64,000 nucleotides of DNA from Methanocorpusculum sp. (lineage in GTDB: Archaea; Halobacteriota; Methanomicrobia; Methanomicrobiales; Methanocorpusculaceae): assembly GCA_017408885.1 (NCBI GenBank), contig JAFQTT010000003.1:62001-126000 (forward strand), written 5' to 3'. Position 1 is the first letter of the stretch, and the number at the start of each line of letters is the position of its first letter. A program made the position numbers and the translations under genes. Below, piece by piece: positions 27,487-35,196 of this stretch. The notes under the pieces are model-generated. The model was given only the letters and a program-made list of their open reading frames with translations, was not told the DNA's origin and did no database searches.

Positions 27487-28131
27487 TCAGAGGTTCAGGA
27501 TGTCTGAACCTGTTTTGGAAAGCACAGCTTTTGCTTCCTCTTCCGTCATACCTGCGCCTCTTGCCACAATATAGCGCGTATTCTCCGAGATGATGTCATC
27601 TGGAGAGTGAATATCAGACTGGATTACAAAGGATGCACCCGCGCGCCTTCCAAGGGACAGTACATGCCCATTTGTTCTGTTGTGCCCACCTCTAGAGGTG
27701 ATTTCAAGACTTACACTATTTTTTGCTGCAAGTTTTGCTTCTTCTTCAGTGATGAGACCAGGGTGGGCCAATATATCTACAGCATCCGATGAGAGGGCTG
27801 CAAAGTTTGTTCCTTCTGCCACAGGTTCTGCCGATGTTTGCCCATGTACAATTACTATATCTGCACCGAGAGATTTTGCAAGATTTGCAAGCTCATCAAT
27901 TTCCTCAGGCGGGACATGTGTTAACTCAACACCAGTATAGAGCGAGATTCCATAGAGCTCTGCAGAACGCTTTACACGATTTTGAGCTGAGATGAGCTCT
28001 TCGATATTTGAGAAGTCCGCATGGTCGGCAATTCCCATCTCAGTGTATCCGGTGTATGCCATTCGGCGGATGAGTTCAGATGGAATTAATTCACCGTCAG
28101 AGTATGTTGTGTGGCAGTGGAAATCGTACAT
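27487..28131 (-). CDS. rnp3: RNase P protein component 3 (Rpp30 family, PHP-like fold)
   Basis: 214-residue TIM-barrel protein opening MYDFHCHTTYSDGELIPSE, with GIADHADFSN, the STTGVELTHVPPEE-like block and a final IVQSDIHSPDD strand. The PHP-like metal motifs and the opening are those of the archaeal Rpp30, a protein subunit of RNase P that matures tRNA 5' ends. A histidinol-phosphatase-type PHP protein is an alternative, but the neighbours (SRP19, gar1, tfb) favour Rpp30. It follows srp19 by three bases in one operon. Confidence 0.8.
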   Translation of the reverse strand: MYDFHCHTTYSDGELIPSELIRRMAYTGYTEMGIADHADFSNIEELISAQNRVKRSAELYGISLYTGVELTHVPPEEIDELANLAKSLGADIVIVHGQTSAEPVAEGTNFAALSSDAVDILAHPGLITEEEAKLAAKNSVSLEITSRGGHNRTNGHVLSLGRRAGASFVIQSDIHSPDDIISENTRYIVARGAGMTEEEAKAVLSKTGSDILNL

Positions 28132-28134
28132 AAT

Positions 28135-28398
28135 TTAGAGTTTGGATGCGATTGTGTGAAGGAGCTCTTCCTTTGAGCCTGCATAGTCAACAACAAGTCT
28201 TCCTTCTTTTGCAAACCAGCGGGTCGGGTGTGATGCGGATGCGTCTTCTTCGGCAACGGAAAGTCCGGCTGCCTTTGCTGCACGTGATATGCGCGAGAGG
28301 TTCGGCTGGGACACCGCTTCGCTCTTGGAAACTCTGCGCCCTTCCTTTCTGGTTAAAGAAGCATCAAAATAACATGGATATACAGTGCGGAGTGCCAT
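28135..28398 (-). CDS. srp19: Signal recognition particle protein SRP19
   Basis: 87-residue basic protein that binds and organises the SRP RNA so that SRP54 can load. It has the family opening TVYPCYFDASLTRKEGRRVSK, the central SRISRAAKAAGLSVA helix and the RLVVDYAGSKEEL C-terminus. Length is typical of archaeal SRP19. The gene is directly upstream of rnp3, with an AT-rich promoter at 28400-28440. A second stem, the divergent hypB promoter, faces away. Confidence 0.92.
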   Translation of the reverse strand: MALRTVYPCYFDASLTRKEGRRVSKSEAVSQPNLSRISRAAKAAGLSVAEEDASASHPTRWFAKEGRLVVDYAGSKEELLHTIASKL

Positions 28399-28488
28399 AC
28401 TGAATAGTATTTTCGTTTGTAAGAAAATAAGTCTGCTGTCGTGTTACGGCAGATAAGGATTGGTAAGACTATTTTTCCATTTGGTATG

Positions 28489-28503
28489 AGTATCTATAAA
28501 CCC
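28489..28503 (+). promoter_or_regulatory. TATA-like promoter of hypB
   Basis: ATCTATAAACC is centred about 29 bases before the hypB ATG at 28525, the usual position for a leaderless archaeal transcript, and supports that start over the longer open frame. Confidence 0.45.
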
Positions 28504-28524
28504 TTTTGTAACCAATATATTCTC

Positions 28525-29172
28525 ATGCACCACATCGATGTTTCTATGGAAGCCGAAATATACGGGGCAAATAACCGCCTCGCCGAGCACAACGCAGAAC
28601 ACTTCAAAGAACATGGTGTCCGCGCGTTTGATCTTCTCGGCGCGATCGGCTCCGGTAAGACATCCTTAATTGAGCAGCTTGTCCCGGAACTTCAGAAGAG
28701 AGGTCTTGTAACAGCAGCAATCGCAGGAGATGTTTACGGTGATGATGACTTCCAGAGAATTGTCAAGACAGGGATTCAGGCATACAACGCAAACACAGGA
28801 AAGGAGTGCCACTTAGACGCGCATCTCGTCCACCACGCACTTGACCACATGAATTTAGACGGTGTAAATGTTGTATTCATCGAAAATGTCGGCAATATGG
28901 TCTGCCCGACAGACTTCAAGCTCGGAGCAGAGAAGCGCATTGTTGTAATCTCCACAACCGAAGGAGACGATGTCGTAAACAAGCACCCGATGATGTTTAG
29001 AGACTGTAACATCGCAGTCATTAACAAGGTCGATTTAGCAGAAGCAGTCGGATGCAACGTCGAAAGAATGATTGCAGACATTAAACGCTACAACCCTGAG
29101 ATGATTATCATCAAGACTGTGCTCAAGAAAGGCGAAGGTGTAGCAGAAGTTGCAGATGCCATTCTGGCATGA
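28525..29172 (+). CDS. hypB: Hydrogenase nickel-insertion GTPase HypB
   Basis: 215-residue P-loop GTPase that helps insert nickel into [NiFe] hydrogenases. Motifs in order: GAIGSGKTSL (Walker A), GDVYGDDDFQRI, DGVNVVFIENVGN (switch/Walker B), and NKVDLAE. HypB Cys/His metal sites are present in the LDAHLVHHAL segment. It is short of the His-rich N-terminal stretch found in bacterial HypB, normal for archaea. It stands alone here; HypA is not adjacent. Methanogens need it for F420-reducing and other hydrogenases. Confidence 0.9.
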   Translation: MHHIDVSMEAEIYGANNRLAEHNAEHFKEHGVRAFDLLGAIGSGKTSLIEQLVPELQKRGLVTAAIAGDVYGDDDFQRIVKTGIQAYNANTGKECHLDAHLVHHALDHMNLDGVNVVFIENVGNMVCPTDFKLGAEKRIVVISTTEGDDVVNKHPMMFRDCNIAVINKVDLAEAVGCNVERMIADIKRYNPEMIIIKTVLKKGEGVAEVADAILA

Positions 29173-29174
29173 GG

Positions 29175-29186
29175 TTTAATATACCT
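29175..29186 (+). promoter_or_regulatory. TATA-like promoter of the S8e gene
   Basis: TTTAATATACC lies directly after the hypB stop codon and about 100 bases before the S8e start, giving a leader of some 75 bases if transcription starts 25 bases downstream. Confidence 0.35.
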
Positions 29187-29282
29187 TAACATCCAATATG
29201 TAAAGGACTCTTTGAAAGACTGATGCGATGAGGCAACTCATTATCGTTAATCAGAGATATTAAAATTTAGGAGATATTCAAA

Positions 29283-29660
29283 ATGCTTTGGCAGGGAAAA
29301 TCCACCCGTAAATCCACCGGAGGCCGCTACCACGCAGCCCGTGGAAAGAGAAGAACCGAGATCGGAAGACCGGCAGCAGACACTGTCCTTGGAGAAAACA
29401 AGGTCAAGACCATCCGCACCACCGGAGGAAACACCAAGGTTCGCGCACTCCGCTGTGAGTTCGCAAACGTCAGCGACACCAAGACCGGAAAGGTCCAGAA
29501 GGTCAAGATTCTCTCCGTTGCAGAGAACGCAGCAAACCCGAACTACGTCCGCCGTAACCTCATGACCAAGGGCGCAGTTATTGCAACTGACCTCGGAAAG
29601 GCACGTATCGTCAGCAGACCAGGTCAGGACGGCGTTATCAACGCAGTTCTGATCGAATAA
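29283..29660 (+). CDS. rps8e: Ribosomal protein S8e
   Basis: 125-residue basic protein of the archaeal/eukaryal small ribosomal subunit, with the family opening WQGKSTRKSTGGRY and the C-terminal NYVRRNLMTKGAVI and ARIVSRPGQDGVINAVLIE blocks. An A/G-rich Shine-Dalgarno (GGAGATATT) precedes the ATG. The stop is followed by a T7 run at 29667, an archaeal terminator. Strong codon bias toward C-ending codons fits a highly expressed gene. Confidence 0.96.
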   Translation: MLWQGKSTRKSTGGRYHAARGKRRTEIGRPAADTVLGENKVKTIRTTGGNTKVRALRCEFANVSDTKTGKVQKVKILSVAENAANPNYVRRNLMTKGAVIATDLGKARIVSRPGQDGVINAVLIE

Positions 29661-29676
29661 ATATAATTTTTTTCTA
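29661..29676 (+). terminator. T-run terminator after S8e
   Basis: Seven consecutive T residues (29667-29673) lie just after the S8e stop with no strong hairpin, the usual archaeal terminator form. Confidence 0.5.
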
Positions 29677-29723
29677 CCCTTTACTGTAAGATTCATTTGC
29701 GTTGGCGTCAAATACTATTCATT

Positions 29724-30140
29724 ATGCGCCGCGTCTCCTATCAGTTCCCAAAGTCTTTTGACTGTTCTCTTCTTGTCCGCAAGCCGTTTTCGCTTTGTCT
29801 GGAGAAGATGGCTGCATTATCCTCCATGCAGGATAATTTCAGAACAGATACGGGCGCTGTGAAGCGGGAGATTCATCTTCAGATTGCCTGCAATCGGTTT
29901 GACTTTGAGATGGTGACTGCCGGAAGTCTTGCGGGAGTGAGCGAGGAGGCAGATTTTCTGCTGACAATATCTGACACCGTGCTTCGCTCAGACAGCCATA
30001 AACCAGACCCGACACAGAAGTTTATGGTAAAAATGCTCGACAGCGGAAACGCCACAGAAATTTATGTGTCGCACACCACCAACCCGCAGACGATTTCATC
30101 AAAGGAAGCGGCCGAATACATTTATCAGGTGATGAAATAA
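29724..30140 (+). CDS. Uncharacterised 138-residue protein
   Basis: No family recognised. The product starts MRRVSYQFPKSFDCSLLVRK and mixes short beta strands with charged loops; the central part (EIHLQIACNRFDFEMVTAGSLAG) and the end (SHTTNPQTISSKEAAEYIYQVMK) look like a folded globular protein. No signal peptide or membrane segment. An in-frame ATG nine codons upstream is possible, but the one chosen has a better spaced upstream region. The stop shares a base with the next gene (TAATG), so the two are one transcription unit between S8e and tRNA-Val. Confidence 0.7.
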   Translation: MRRVSYQFPKSFDCSLLVRKPFSLCLEKMAALSSMQDNFRTDTGAVKREIHLQIACNRFDFEMVTAGSLAGVSEEADFLLTISDTVLRSDSHKPDPTQKFMVKMLDSGNATEIYVSHTTNPQTISSKEAAEYIYQVMK

Positions 30141-30619
30141 TGGGAGAGTTAGAGATTACACTTGCAGCACCATTCATCCACATGCGCTCATCTGCACTGT
30201 CGCAGATGAAACTGGTGTTTTACTATACGCAGGATAAGAGATGGATGGGTTTGGATGATGCAAAGAAGCTGATATCAATCGGCCTCACAGCAGGAATTCT
30301 GACAAAGGATGAACATGGAGAGTTTGTGTTGACCGAATCTCTGCGCGGGGAAAAGATTCCGCTCGGCTTTAAGCCCACTGATGAAATATTTTCCGCGCCC
30401 TTGCCGGAGAAGAAGGATGTTTTAGACAGCCTGCTGGCAGAGATATCTGCGAAATCCGGCATTGAGACAAAGGTGCTTGTTGGAGAACTAAGCAATATTA
30501 GAGCACATTTCGACAATCTAATTGGAGATTACGCCGCAATTGCACTTCTTGCAAAGAAATACGGAGTCGATGTAGTACCGCACAGAGCAGAACTCATAGC
30601 TCAAATCGAGTCAAAGTAA
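30140..30619 (+). CDS. DUF2240-like archaeal protein
   Basis: 159-residue soluble protein. The sequence suggests a winged-helix-like N-terminal half (LDDAKKLISIGLTAGILTKDEHGEFVLTESLRGEKIPLGF) followed by a helical C-terminal half (DSLLAEISAKSG, then ALLAKKYGVDVV). It resembles the archaeal DUF2240 family, for which I know no function. It is translationally coupled to the previous gene. The wHTH-like part suggests nucleic-acid binding, but this is inference. Confidence 0.68.
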   Translation: MGELEITLAAPFIHMRSSALSQMKLVFYYTQDKRWMGLDDAKKLISIGLTAGILTKDEHGEFVLTESLRGEKIPLGFKPTDEIFSAPLPEKKDVLDSLLAEISAKSGIETKVLVGELSNIRAHFDNLIGDYAAIALLAKKYGVDVVPHRAELIAQIESK

Positions 30620-30623
30620 TTTG

Positions 30624-30637
30624 AAAAAGTATAAATA
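30624..30637 (+). promoter_or_regulatory. TATA promoter of tRNA-Val
   Basis: GAAAAAGTATAAATAC combines a purine-rich BRE and a TATA box about 55 bases before the tRNA, leaving a leader of roughly 30 bases that contains the palindrome CAGGCACAGTGCCTG (30666-30680). Confidence 0.5.
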
Positions 30638-30687
30638 CTCGTGAATCATATGTATTAGAGCACACAGGCACAGTGCCTGAGTTGCAG

Positions 30688-30761
30688 GGACTCGTGGTCT
30701 AGCAGGCTATGACGTCGCCTTGACATGGCGGAGGTCCTGAGTTCGAATCTCAGCGGGTCCA
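30688..30761 (+). tRNA. tRNA-Val (anticodon GAC)
   Basis: All four helices can be drawn: acceptor GGACTCG with CGGGTCC (one T-G pair), D arm with GTC/GAC, anticodon stem TCGCC/GGCGG around the loop TTGACAT giving anticodon GAC, and T arm CTGAG/CTCAG around TTCGAAT. The discriminator base is A. CCA is not encoded and no intron is present. Confidence 0.93.
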
Positions 30762-30800
30762 CTCCTTTTTCTGATTTTCTCAATTCCACTAAACACTATC

Positions 30801-31343
30801 ATGAACGTTCCAAACAATAAACGCAGACAAAACACCCTTCTCAAAATTCATACTGCATTTATTGACCTCTTAGAAACCCATGAGCTTGACGACATCAGTG
30901 TTACCGATATCTGCGGCAAAGCAGGAATCAACCGGACAACCTTCTACATGAACTTCCGCGACCTGCAGGATTTGGCAACTGCGGAGATGAACCGGCTGGA
31001 AGCTGAAACCATTGAAATTTTCGGCAACGAGATGCTGAACAGAAGCAGATCCGATTCAGTTCTTCTGTCCCTCTTTACCCACATTAAGGAAAATCAGCCG
31101 CAGTATAAAACATACTTTAAACTCGGACGAGACGGACGTTTGCCAATACCAAATGACGGAGCCGCAAAAGCAAGCAAATATCATAATGATACCTACGGAA
31201 AATACCACCAGGAATTTTTCCGGCATGGATTAAATGCCATAATCAAGCTCTGGGTAAACGGCGGCTGTCAGGAGACGCCGGAAGAGATGCTCAGCATTCT
31301 CCACGCTGAGTATCAGGAAAACATCATTGCGAAAGCTGCCTGA
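30801..31343 (+). CDS. TetR/AcrR-family transcriptional regulator
   Basis: 180 residues. The N-terminal 60 form a TetR helix-turn-helix: ELDDISVTDICGKAGINRTTFYMNFRDLQDLATAEM. The C-terminal part, including EEMLSILHAEY, is an all-helical ligand domain similar to that of small TetR proteins with DUF-type C-termini. It converges with the membrane operon at 31324-32850; the two coding regions overlap by 20 bases at their 3' ends. Regulation of that operon is likely but not shown; equivalent Firmicutes loci pair such a regulator with a small KIED-type protein. Confidence 0.85.
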   Translation: MNVPNNKRRQNTLLKIHTAFIDLLETHELDDISVTDICGKAGINRTTFYMNFRDLQDLATAEMNRLEAETIEIFGNEMLNRSRSDSVLLSLFTHIKENQPQYKTYFKLGRDGRLPIPNDGAAKASKYHNDTYGKYHQEFFRHGLNAIIKLWVNGGCQETPEEMLSILHAEYQENIIAKAA

Positions 31344-32247
31344 GCATCCGCGTTGTCCTGAGAATCATATACAGCGCCGTTACAATAATTACGATGCTGA
31401 TTCCGGCTCCCGTTGCCGCGATGAAAATATTCTGTGTGGAAAGCGGCATGTCCCCGCCGAACTGAGAAAGCATTGCTGTTTCCAAAATCAGCAGAGACAC
31501 AAGAGCCGCAGTCAGGTTAATCATCCGGGAGACGGATAAAACCGGACTCTTATATTTTCTAAACCTGATAAGCCCGGTAATCGATACGGCAAGAGCGGAG
31601 AATGTGTAGAGTGCAGCAACGTAAATGAGTAAACCCATATCGCCGAACTCATGCGGACGGTACAGCATCATCAGAACCAGTGCAGAGAGTACCAGATTTA
31701 CCGTCAGGAGAATGCCGGAGCAGAACCGCGCCCGTTTTAATTCGCGAAGAGGATTTTCTCTCTTCCGCTTCCAGAAAAGATTCTGGAACAGCAGAATCCT
31801 CAGGCAGGAGAGAACCGTATAATATCCGGCAAAAATTGCGAACCAGTTTGTCGAAAAGAAAACGGCAAGCAGAATGTTTACTCCGGCATACAGCACATCA
31901 AGTGCCAGAGAGCAGGCGAGATTAATCTGTGTTTTGAATACCGCATCAGTTACATACTGTCTGATGTAGGTATTCCCGTACACAATCTCTCTTACGCGGG
32001 AATGCCAGCGCGGGGAATTCCTCCAAACCGTAAGGGAGAGTATAAGAAGCGTATAGAACGAGAGCGTATAGACTGCGTATGCCGCAGGGGATGATTCCAT
32101 CCCGCGGGAGAATATCCGGAAAAGAGCTATGGCGCAGGCTATTGCTAATATGCCGATGAGCCATAGCGGCGGGAAGAGGAGTTTACTCCAGGGAATCTGT
32201 CTTGCGCTCATGTGTTCTCTGCCGGAGGCAGAGGTAAATTTATTCAA
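31324..32247 (-). CDS. Multi-spanning membrane protein of unknown function
   Basis: 307 residues with about eight hydrophobic segments, few charged residues outside basic loops, and no recognisable transporter signature. The C-terminal 13 residues (MILRTTRMLRQLS) are basic and lie in the cytoplasm by the positive-inside rule. The start at 32247 overlaps the stop of the upstream 124-residue gene by eight bases; an alternative ATG 12 codons in (MSARQIPW) is also plausible. It is the third gene of a small operon with two other membrane-associated proteins and faces a TetR gene. Function unknown. Confidence 0.7.
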   Translation of the reverse strand: MNKFTSASGREHMSARQIPWSKLLFPPLWLIGILAIACAIALFRIFSRGMESSPAAYAVYTLSFYTLLILSLTVWRNSPRWHSRVREIVYGNTYIRQYVTDAVFKTQINLACSLALDVLYAGVNILLAVFFSTNWFAIFAGYYTVLSCLRILLFQNLFWKRKRENPLRELKRARFCSGILLTVNLVLSALVLMMLYRPHEFGDMGLLIYVAALYTFSALAVSITGLIRFRKYKSPVLSVSRMINLTAALVSLLILETAMLSQFGGDMPLSTQNIFIAATGAGISIVIIVTALYMILRTTRMLRQLSQ

Positions 32248-32614
32248 GTTTTCCGCAGAACGGAATTAAGCAAAGCAATACAGTAATTCCTGCGACTGCC
32301 GCGACAATTCCCCAGATGAAGTATCCGGTAAACACCATGCAGAGGCACAATCCAAGCCCGAACAGAAGAGTGCCGACGATTCCAATCAGGATTGCAAAGA
32401 CTGTTTTTGCATTCAGTGCGACAACAGCGGATTTACCCTGCATTTTGCGTCTTACAACCAGCATCATGAGAAGAACAAGAATGCCGATGATGCCAAGCAC
32501 AATTCCTGCAGTTGGTGCGTTAAACTCAGGGACAAGACAGCAGCACATTCCAAACCCGAAGAGCAGAATGCCGATGATGCCAAGCAGGAGAGATACAAAG
32601 TTCAGCTTTTTCAT
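32240..32614 (-). CDS. Small four-helix membrane protein
   Basis: 124 residues made almost entirely of four hydrophobic segments arranged as two similar halves: NFVSLLLGIIGILLFGFGMCCCLVPEF and AKTVFAILIGIVGTLLFGLGLCLCMVF. The repeat suggests an internal duplication. Cys residues cluster after each GF/GL-G-(M/L)C motif. No known family. The gene overlaps both neighbours (four bases with the 79-codon gene upstream, eight downstream). Confidence 0.68.
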   Translation of the reverse strand: MKKLNFVSLLLGIIGILLFGFGMCCCLVPEFNAPTAGIVLGIIGILVLLMMLVVRRKMQGKSAVVALNAKTVFAILIGIVGTLLFGLGLCLCMVFTGYFIWGIVAAVAGITVLLCLIPFCGKLE

Positions 32615-32850
32615 CTGCGCCCCCTCCGCAGAAAATCCCTCGGCTCGGAAATCCGCTTTCTGGCATCATCAATGCTCTCACCGTATCCGCAGACAAAGTT
32701 CTGCAGAAATGCGTCTTCAATTTTCCTGTAACCGGAAACAGCTCCGGTCTCGATTTTTTTGTATCCGGAGACAACACCATTTTCGATGGCAAAGTAGCCG
32801 CCGACTACAGCATCTCGGATTTTATCGTTCTGTTTTTTCAGTGAAATCAT
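32611..32850 (-). CDS. 79-residue amphipathic protein with GYxxIE repeats, first gene of a TetR-linked operon
   Basis: Starts at the ATG at 32850 (MISLKKQNDKIRDAVVGG). Three imperfect repeats of the form V-x-G-Y-x-x-I-E (GGYFAIENGVV, SGYKKIETGAV, SGYRKIEDAFL) are followed by a charged tail (GESIDDARKRI). The pattern is that of small proteins in TetR-controlled membrane operons of Clostridia and some archaea; I recall no established function. The repeats would make an amphipathic helix able to lie on a membrane. A longer open frame upstream lacks a good start context. Confidence 0.6.
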   Translation of the reverse strand: MISLKKQNDKIRDAVVGGYFAIENGVVSGYKKIETGAVSGYRKIEDAFLQNFVCGYGESIDDARKRISEPRDFLRRGRR

Positions 32851-32978
32851 ATACTCACCATGATTAATTAAACAGATGTTGAGTTTTTGGATATAATATC
32901 TTTTGGGCTGTCGGAAGTGAATCTGCAAAAAATCAACACGTGTTGGAAATAAAATCCTGGAAAAGCGTTTGGCGCGCG

Positions 32979-32990
32979 AAAAAAAAAAAA
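32979..32990 (-). terminator. T12 terminator of the aminotransferase gene
   Basis: A run of 12 A residues on the plus strand gives T12 directly after the minus-strand stop codon at 32991, preceded by a GC-rich GCGCGC stretch; a strong archaeal terminator. Confidence 0.55.
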
Positions 32991-34124
32991 TTATGCAGAG
33001 AGAATCTCTGCTGCTGCCTCGAGACCGTCTCCTCCGAGCTTGAATCCTGCCTTCTTGAATGCAAGCTGAATCGTTGCGACGGTTGCGAGGATCTCCGGCG
33101 TGTCGATGATTCCCATATTTCCGACACGGAAAATCTTGCCCTTGAATCTGTCCTGGCCTCCGGCAAACTCGATTCCCATCTTCTTACAGAATCCGCGAAT
33201 CTGCGAGTCCTCGATTCCCTCCGGGTAGAAGAAACCGGTGACCGTGTTGGATGCTGCGTGCAGTGCGTCAACCTGCGGAACCGGTGAAAGTCCCCAGACC
33301 TTTCCTGCCTCGCGGACTGCTGCAGAAAGCTTTCTGTGGCGGGCGATTCTGTTCTCGATTCCTTCCTCTTCAATTAAGCGGCATGCCTCGCGCATAGCCA
33401 TAAAGAGCGGAACAGCCGGAGTGGTTGGAGTCTCCTTCGGAGATGCATCAGCGGACTTCTTTGCCTTCTTTAAGTCAAGGTAGAACGGTCTGTTCTCAGA
33501 GAGTCTTTCCCATGCCTTCTCGGAAACAGAAACAGCGGCAAGACCTGCTGGTGCTGCAAGACACTTCTGACTGCCGACGATAGCAACATCAACGCCCCAC
33601 TCGTCAGCCTTGACAACATCCCCCCCAATAGAAGTGATACCGTCGAGGATGAATAATGCATCGTGTTTCTTACAGAGCTTTCCAACCTCTTCTGCCGGAT
33701 TTAAGATAGCGGCAGAGGTCTCGTTGTGGACAAGGGTTACAACTTCGGCACCGTTTTCCAGAGACTCTGCGAGCGCCTCGAGATTAAGTGCATGACCCCA
33801 CTCAGACTCAATCATGGTGGTCTCGCCGTAAATCTGTGAGATTAAACCGAGACGCTCACCGAACTTACCGTTGACTAAGGATGCGACCTTCTTTCCCTTT
33901 GCAAAAGAGCCGATAGCTGCCTCCTGACCGGCAGTTCCGGAACCGGAGAGAACAAGAATCTCATTCTTTGTTCCAAAGACCGGCTGTAAGATGCGGACGA
34001 TATCAGAGTAGCAGTCCCCAAGCTGCTTGCTTCTGTGGTTAATTGCCTGATTCAGCATTGCACCGCGAACCGATTCTGCCATGGGTACAGGCCCCGGCAT
34101 CATGAGAAGTGTCTGATTATACAT
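32991..34124 (-). CDS. Class V aminotransferase, alanine-glyoxylate/serine-pyruvate type
   Basis: 377-residue PLP enzyme. The opening LLMMPGPVPMAESVRGAM, the LSGSGTAGQEAAIGS strand, LDGITSIGGDV and the PLP lysine region VGSQKCLAAPAGLAAVS (near residue 190) are characteristic. The family includes alanine-glyoxylate, serine-pyruvate and aspartate-type enzymes; in methanogens such proteins are usually annotated as alanine-glyoxylate aminotransferase. Substrate is not settled by the sequence. It is divergent from purE and both share a palindromic TATA region at 34139-34148. Confidence 0.85.
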   Translation of the reverse strand: MYNQTLLMMPGPVPMAESVRGAMLNQAINHRSKQLGDCYSDIVRILQPVFGTKNEILVLSGSGTAGQEAAIGSFAKGKKVASLVNGKFGERLGLISQIYGETTMIESEWGHALNLEALAESLENGAEVVTLVHNETSAAILNPAEEVGKLCKKHDALFILDGITSIGGDVVKADEWGVDVAIVGSQKCLAAPAGLAAVSVSEKAWERLSENRPFYLDLKKAKKSADASPKETPTTPAVPLFMAMREACRLIEEEGIENRIARHRKLSAAVREAGKVWGLSPVPQVDALHAASNTVTGFFYPEGIEDSQIRGFCKKMGIEFAGGQDRFKGKIFRVGNMGIIDTPEILATVATIQLAFKKAGFKLGGDGLEAAAEILSA

Positions 34125-34138
34125 ATGACTAGTCGTTT

Positions 34139-34148
34139 ACATATATGT
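34139..34148. promoter_or_regulatory. Palindromic TATA element shared by divergent genes
   Basis: ACATATATGT is its own reverse complement and sits about 15 bases before the aminotransferase start on one side and 27 bases before purE on the other, so one TATA site could serve both directions. Confidence 0.4.
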
Positions 34149-34174
34149 GAACCAACATAATTATAGTCATTCAT

Positions 34175-34564
34175 ATGACCGAAGTTGCAGTTATCGCAGG
34201 ATCCGCATCAGATCAGGCTATCATTGACAAGGCAGTATCAGCTCTTGAATCGTACAAAATTTCCTATGAAGTAAAAATCCTCTCCGCACATCGCGATGCA
34301 GAAGCACTAGACGAGTATGTAAAGGCATCCGATGCAGAGATTTTCATCTGCATTGCCGGAATGTCCGCAGCGCTTCCTGGCGTTGTTGCCGCAAGAACCA
34401 AGAAGCCGGTTATCGGCGTCCCGGTTTCCGGAAAGATTGCAGGAGGACTTGATGCACTGCTCTCTATCGCGCAGATGCCGAAAGGAGTACCGGTTGCCTG
34501 CATGGCTGTTGACGGCGGAGAGAATGCCGGACACTTCGCAGCCCGCATTTTAGGAAAGAACTAA
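34175..34564 (+). CDS. purE: Class II 5-(carboxyamino)imidazole ribonucleotide mutase-like PurE
   Basis: 129-residue PurE protein that handles the carboxylation step of purine synthesis (AIR to CAIR, or N5-CAIR to CAIR). The GSASD strand near residue 9, ILSAHRDAEAL with the catalytic His, AGMSAALPGVVAA and GVPVS are the family's motifs. The compact single-domain form fits archaeal PurE. The next gene starts three bases after its stop. PurM is encoded at 38579. Confidence 0.92.
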   Translation: MTEVAVIAGSASDQAIIDKAVSALESYKISYEVKILSAHRDAEALDEYVKASDAEIFICIAGMSAALPGVVAARTKKPVIGVPVSGKIAGGLDALLSIAQMPKGVPVACMAVDGGENAGHFAARILGKN

Positions 34565-34567
34565 TTA

Positions 34568-35098
34568 ATGACAGACAATTCCGCATCAGATGATGCCTAC
34601 TGGTTTTCCCGCGGGGAGAGCGAGCGCGATATGGGACATTTCCGTCAGGCTGAACTCTGCTTCCAGAAGGCAGTAGAACTCAACCCCTACAAAGCAATCT
34701 ATTATGCAGAGCTAGGGCTTGCCATGAGCGAGCAGGATAAAGCAGACGAGGCAATTCCATATCTGAGGAGAGCAGCAGAGCTCGACCCGCTGTGTGCTGC
34801 CATCTGGTGCGGAAAGGGCGTAGTGCATTTTAGGGCAGGCGACATAGAAGGCGCAATTTCCGCGTTCGACAGAGCAGTCCGCTTAAATTCAGATGCCGCC
34901 GACTACTGGATGAACTTAGGGCTTGCCTATGCAGCAGTCGAAGACTACAAAAAAGCTCTCTCTGCATTCGAGCGCGGAATCGAAATCACGCCCTGCGATG
35001 CGGATTTCTGGGCAAGAAAAGGACGCCTGTTAATGGTAATGGAGCAGGAAGAAAGAGCTGCCCACTGCTTTAAAAACGCAGAGATGTTCTCATCCTGA
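34568..35098 (+). CDS. Tetratricopeptide-repeat protein
   Basis: 176 residues consisting of four consecutive TPR units, recognisable by the spaced pattern A-L-x-Y-x-x-A-x-A: AELCFQKAVELNPY, AIPYLRRAAELDPL, AISAFDRAVRLNSD and ALSAFERGIEITPC, followed by an end helix. TPR superhelices bind partner proteins; no catalytic motif is seen. It follows purE by three bases and is likely co-transcribed. No partner can be inferred. Confidence 0.82.
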   Translation: MTDNSASDDAYWFSRGESERDMGHFRQAELCFQKAVELNPYKAIYYAELGLAMSEQDKADEAIPYLRRAAELDPLCAAIWCGKGVVHFRAGDIEGAISAFDRAVRLNSDAADYWMNLGLAYAAVEDYKKALSAFERGIEITPCDADFWARKGRLLMVMEQEERAAHCFKNAEMFSS

Positions 35099-35196
35099 TA
35101 TCAGATGAGAAAACACCCGCCCACACATTTTTACAACTTACGTCTTTGCATGACGCAGGCTATTTATTCGCTCAGAGACAATATACATGTGAGATT

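Noticed and set aside
27487-28131. Histidinol phosphatase or other PHP hydrolase
   Set aside because: The opening residues and the srp19/gar1/tfb neighbourhood fit RNase P Rpp30 better; the alternative is noted in the feature.
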